A stretch of DNA of 64,000 nucleotides from Sesamum alatum. Taxonomy: Eukaryota > Streptophyta > Magnoliopsida > Lamiales > Pedaliaceae. The stretch covers positions 18,643,395-18,707,394 of the forward strand of contig JACGWO010000004.1 of assembly GCA_034509735.1 (NCBI GenBank), read 5' to 3'. The notes beneath the pieces are model-generated. The model saw only the letters and a program-made list of their open reading frames with translations. It had not been told where the DNA came from and did no database searches. Made by a program: the position numbers and the translations under genes. Of this stretch, positions 60,301 through 64,000 are shown one piece after another (position 1 is the first letter of the stretch; the number at the start of each line of letters is the position of its first letter).

Positions 60301-60869
60301 CTGTCTAGGCTTAAAACCATGACGTCCCTTGGATGGATTCCATACGGATGAGTTGCCATTGTTGCACCACCTAAAAAATCTTCAAGCTTGGGAGTGGAAC
60401 TTTGCACCACACCTTTATACATGAAGAGGGAAAAAGGGTCAAACAAATACGTATCAAAAGGCTTACATTATATTTGGATCCATGAATTTAAAAAAAAATA
60501 AAATTAACTCCAAATCTTTCCATCCAAACACGGTCTTAAAGAGAAGAAAATAGGGGGACAAAGATAGAGAATCAAACCTTCTGAGTTTGATCTGGAGAGA
60601 GCTTCCATAATGCAAAGAGAACCGTCTGATTTCAGAGGTATTACAGATATATTAGAAGAGTGAAAGTTGCTATTTTCACCGAATTGACCATAAACTGGAG
60701 CAGTAGTGTTGGTGAGGTGAGAAGAGTGAAGGTAGAAGTTTGCTGCAACTCCAGAAGTAGGATGAATAGAGTTGGCCTCCATTTTCATGTGGGGTGAGAG
60801 AGAAAACCCCAACCAATCGATAATATTTGTGTTGCTGTCGTTATTATCAATATGGTTAATGGACTTCAT
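57337..60869 (-). CDS. ANT: AINTEGUMENTA-type double-AP2 transcription factor
   Basis: Nine exons, minus strand: 60869-60578, 60412-59857, 59729-59647, 59479-59471, 58821-58733, 58644-58571, 58486-58436, 58339-58263, 57977-57337. All introns are GT-AG, phases agree, and the total is 1872 nt (623 residues plus stop). WLGFSLS (residues 19-25), a [11 protein letters not shown] motif (exon 1) and PKLEDFLGG (105-113) are motifs of the euANT group. [20 protein letters not shown] leads into AP2 domain 1 (about 278-343); [10 protein letters not shown] leads into AP2 domain 2 (about 380-438). The protein ends [10 protein letters not shown], as ANT proteins do. It is a nuclear DNA-binding regulator that in Arabidopsis promotes organ growth and cell proliferation. 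The specific N- and C-terminal motifs favour ANT over its AIL/PLT paralogues. The gene looks intact. Confidence 0.95.
58885..59130. mobile_element. M1-family MITE in ANT intron 4
   Basis: A foldback of about 246 bp inside the 649-bp intron (58822-59470). Arms around CTCGACAGGGAGG match M1 copies at 16920-17150 and 63839-64000. It makes this the longest intron of the gene; splice sites are not touched. Confidence 0.7.
59471..59479 (-). other. ANT: 9-nt micro-exon (exon 4) of ANT
   Basis: TCTATCTTG, with a CAG acceptor before and GTAAG donor after. With one base from each neighbour it supplies Val-Tyr-Leu of the conserved VYLGGYD in AP2 domain 1. Micro-exons of this size at this place are known in AP2-family genes. 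Without it, the frame is kept but the domain loses three residues. Confidence 0.92.
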
Positions 60870-61400
60870 GATCTTGGATTGGAACTTCTCTCAGTTTTTA
60901 CACACACAACACACACTAAATATACTAGTGGTATTTTGCTTTCTTGAGGATCCTCTCATGGCAACTCAATCATTGGGGAGAAAATAGGGTAATCATTTTT
61001 ATGTTTCCACCTATCCCCCTTTCTCTCTCTCTATCTTTCTCTCTCCCGAAGAAACTTGAATCCTCTTTTGTAGTCTTGCTGCATAAACTCTCATGAGAAA
61101 ACAAGAGAAATAAACAAGAAAGCAAAAGAAGAAACTCCTCTCCTCTCTCCCTCTCTCTCTCTCTCTCCTACATACGATGCAAACCCATCGACAAAAGAAA
61201 ACCCACCTCTCTTTCTCTCACACACACATGTACACACACTGATCAATATATACAAAACAAAAAGAATGAATTTCAGCAAGCAAACATATATGCTGGGAAA
61301 TGGGTAGCATTCTTCCCTGGGGATCTGTGTATACAATATTTTATGTGAACATATATATCAATATTTAAGGTAGGGTTAAATATATATACCAGCATATTCA
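60870..61400 (-). promoter_or_regulatory. ANT leader and proximal promoter with GA-rich tracts
   Basis: On the minus strand there are several GA-rich runs (CT-rich as given, at 61021-61047 and 61136-61168), a form bound by BBR/BPC-type factors and common in plant leaders. A TATA-like TATATATTTA lies at about 61368-61377 (minus). The transcription start is not determined. Upstream ATGs exist, but no uORF is supported. Confidence 0.45.
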
Positions 61401-62121
61401 CCCCACATCTTAAAATCTTAAAAAAAAAAAAAAGAAAAACCCACATTCTTACTCTTTTACTTTTTAAGTTTAAAAAATCTATTTTATCCTTACTAAAAAT
61501 TACTTTATAAAAAAAATAAAGGAATTTTTAAAATACTAAAATTGCATTTGTTGAAGCTCTGTCTAGTTCTAGTTTCACTCTTTTATCGAGCTCTTTTTAT
61601 TTTCATAATCCTAAAGTACTTAGAGCTAATTTTATTTTAGTTTCGCTTGTTTGTTAAATCAAATTAAAAATAAATTTATACATATATATATATAACAAAA
61701 ACATAATTAATAAAATCGAAAGGGCTGATAAATTAATAAAAATATATAATTAATATATATTTATAATATAAGTATATGGTTACATGTATACCATATTGTA
61801 GCATATGACTCTTGTTTTGTACCAAGGAGTGTTGATTTTTGTTTTTCTAAGGCACGTATTCATCACATTCATGCAAAAATAAAATAAAATAAAAGCGATC
61901 AAAGTACAAAAATGAAGTGATAATTTAATCTTGTCACTAATTATATATATTTAGCGACAAATTTTTTATTTTGTCATAATGATGGGTTTTATGATTTTAA
62001 TAATGATTATTATTTCTTAATTTTTTTTATTATGTAGCGACAATAATGATTTATTATCATTAAATTATCGTTATATATGTGTTATTAATTATTTGTAATA
62101 ACAACTTTATGCATAACTTTT
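61401..62121. other. AT-rich upstream DNA of ANT
   Basis: Runs of A and T with short (TA)n tracts. No gene or defined regulatory element is recognised. Confidence 0.45.
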
Positions 62122-62556
62122 AGGAAGAATTACAATGACCTCATTTGAGATTTGGGATGATTACGGATACCTCATTATTTTTAAAAAAAATTAGAAAGAC
62201 CCTCCTGATGTTTGTAATTTTTAACCAAATGCCTGAAATTGTTTATTTTGTCCTTGATTTTATTTAAATTATAGAAAAATCAATAGATGCAAATTATATT
62301 ATTGTCTCTTTTTGTAAAAAATTGTAAGAAACCTCTCCCCTCCCATTTTAGTCCTAAAAATCAAAAAGCTTTAAAAATTAAATAAATAATTCAGTTTGCC
62401 TATGGACATTTTGGTCAGTTCACCTATAAAAATGGATGAAAATGAGTTATTCGTTAGACGGTTACAAACTTCAAGGGAGTAATTGTAATTTTTGAAAAAA
62501 TGAAGATGTATTAATTATACCAAATCTCATAAAATGTTATTATAATAATTCACCTT
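62122..62556. mobile_element. Foldback MITE, family M2 (second copy)
   Basis: Closely related to 17356-17775: the same inverted ends (GAATTACAATGACC... / ...ATAATAATTCACC) and interior words (ATGCCTGAAATTG, TTTTGGTCAGTTCACC). Non-coding. Confidence 0.65.
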
Positions 62557-63354
62557 AATTTTTATCATTAATACATAATACCAGCATAAAAGATTATCAT
62601 ACTTGATATATATTTTTAATAATAACTTTAATATTATTATTTTATATTTCACCACTAATTACATTTTACTGTAGTTTCCGTGAGTGTTTCTTCGCCATTC
62701 ACGACTCTGAACCTAGTGGGGGTGGATTGATTAATTAATTTATTTAATTTTTGGATTTATAATGGAGGTGGATTATTTTTATTTTTATTTTGAATTAAAA
62801 ATGATGAATGATATTATCGAAAGTAAAGTAATTAGATTCAATCCTGTAGGTTATCAATATCGAAGATAGACAATTACAACAATCAAATTAATAATATCAC
62901 ATAAACTAACACGTAGCTATTGCAACAACAAATCATATCTATTATACAGTAGAAATAATATCAACTCATATAGGGGTTCGAACCCATAACCTTTAAAATC
63001 ATGAGGTCTCGATTTCGTCAATTAAATTAGATCAACGGAGGTGGACTATTAAAAAGCCAATGAGATGAAAGAAGGGTCAGGACTGAGGTACAGTATAACC
63101 AAATTTGCTTTTAAGTCTAGAGTGACAGGAGGTTGGATAGATTGGGCGAGGAGCTGTGGATCTGCCCATCCAGTCACTTCATGCACCACAGCTTTTTTCT
63201 CTAACAATGCCTATTCCTCTTTCCCTCCTATCAATGTTTGTTGTTTAAATTTAGGATATATTCCACGGTCTCACTCACCACTATTTCGAAGTCATCCCAG
63301 TACTTCGTGAATTAGACAAATTAAAAAAAATAAATAAATAAAATATGGAGTTTT
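62557..63354. other. Mixed intergenic DNA with a higher-complexity island
   Basis: AT-rich apart from about 63060-63315, which has balanced composition and an open frame of 81 codons on the plus strand (MKEGSGLRYSITKFAFKSRV...). I do not recognise the product, and conservation cannot be judged. It may be a decayed gene fragment. GGGTTCGAACCC at about 62975 is a palindromic B-box-like word. Confidence 0.3.
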
Positions 63355-63632
63355 TGTTGTATAATAAATGATTACGGATTAAAAATTATAATAAATTAAT
63401 ATTATTAATCACGGTAATATAAAATCAAAGTAAAAACTTAATTTTATTATGATTAATCATTATTTACCATGATTTTTCGTCATGATTTTGACTATGATTA
63501 ATATTTTGGCCACACTTACAGAAATAATAATTAATGATTGTTGCGACGCCATGATTAATTTGTATTTATCATAATTTTTTTCTTTTGGCATAGTATAACC
63601 ATAGCGAGTTTTTTTTTTTTTTTTTTCTAGTG
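63355..63632 (-). mobile_element. CACTA-like MITE (inverted copy of 36814-37100)
   Basis: On the minus strand it starts CACTAG followed by a run of about 18 A and shares TGTGGCCAAAATATTAATCA-type sequence with the copies at 35914-36215 and 36814-37100. The far end is degraded. Confidence 0.65.
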
Positions 63633-63838
63633 ATACTTCTGTAACATAACCGAAAGTTAATAGGTAAAATTGTAATTTTAGTTTGATACGTTGGATGAGT
63701 GGTGGCATTGACAGTTTTAGTTCGGAAATTTATTAATGGTTTGCAATTTCAATCGTTCTAGCAAAAATTAATTTAAATTTCACCGAAAAAATTGGGAACC
63801 TTTGGAAATGGTCGATTTAATGATTTTTCCGAGTTTAA

Positions 63839-64000
63839 TGCAAATTACCTCCTATAATATTGCAAATGAGCAAGTTACTCTATATGAAAAAAAATAACAA
63901 TTTAACCCCATGTGTTCTTTAAAATGAAGCAATTTACCTTCCTAGAAAGGGAGGTAATTGCTTCATTTTAAAAAATATAGTTACAGAACCATACATGAGA
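63839..64000. mobile_element. M1-family MITE, cut by window end
   Basis: Begins TGCAAATTACCTCC and includes the foldback centre CCTTCCTAGAAAGGGAGG; the right arm runs off the window. Confidence 0.65.

Noticed and set aside
61091..61336. 81-codon open frame upstream of ANT on the same strand
   Set aside because: Composition follows the GA-rich leader and (AC)n tracts; no family match and the transcription start is unknown.
62970..62990. GGGTTCGAACCC, like the B box of a tRNA gene
   Set aside because: No A box or cloverleaf at the right distance on either strand; probably a SINE relic or chance palindrome.

Overview
This is nuclear DNA of a flowering plant. It is AT-rich, GT-AG introns break up its one intact gene, and nearly everything else is plant-type transposable elements of several classes. 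The AINTEGUMENTA-type gene and the element families suggest a eudicot, perhaps an asterid, but the species cannot be fixed from the sequence.

The only convincing host gene lies at 57337-60869 on the minus strand. It has nine exons encoding a 623-residue double-AP2 transcription factor of the AINTEGUMENTA (ANT) class, including a 9-nt micro-exon. All splice junctions and phases could be read. A foldback MITE sits in its fourth intron, and its upstream side carries GA-rich tracts.

Layout. 1-1705: decayed CACTA (En/Spm) TNP2-like transposase, minus strand, followed by subterminal-type tandem repeats and a fragment of an argininosuccinate synthase gene (2783-2940). 3058-5356: solo LTR of a copia family called X here (LTR about 2.2 kb, TGTTRGAATAG...TTCA). 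7119-14548: X element A with 5' LTR, tRNA-Met primer site, gag and pol, cut off in RNase H by a LINE fragment (14550-16692); a MULE-like MITE sits beside the junction. 16693-21400: a run of foldback elements. 21500-27430: a nearly full-length L1-type LINE with broken ORF1 and ORF2. 27900-34357: a possible Helitron holding a solo X LTR (28454-30669, perfect ATTTG target duplication) and a MULE-like foldback (32445-33571, 9-bp duplication). 35178-37100: CACTA-like MITEs and a segmental duplication. 37546-54175: a composite of copia family Y (LTRs about 625 bp), split by X element B (41315-50462, CATTG duplication), whose gag is itself split by a PIF/Harbinger-like element (44137-45260, TTA duplication). 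54176-57336: AT-rich DNA, a microsatellite and foldbacks. 60870-64000: upstream side of ANT with three more MITE copies.

Target-site duplications give an insertion order in several places: Y, then X-B, then PIF; and copia A, then LINE, then MULE-MITE. No CRISPR array, rRNA, ordinary tRNA gene or bacterial-type operon was seen. All transposon reading frames are broken. The ANT gene is the only feature expected to make a functional protein.
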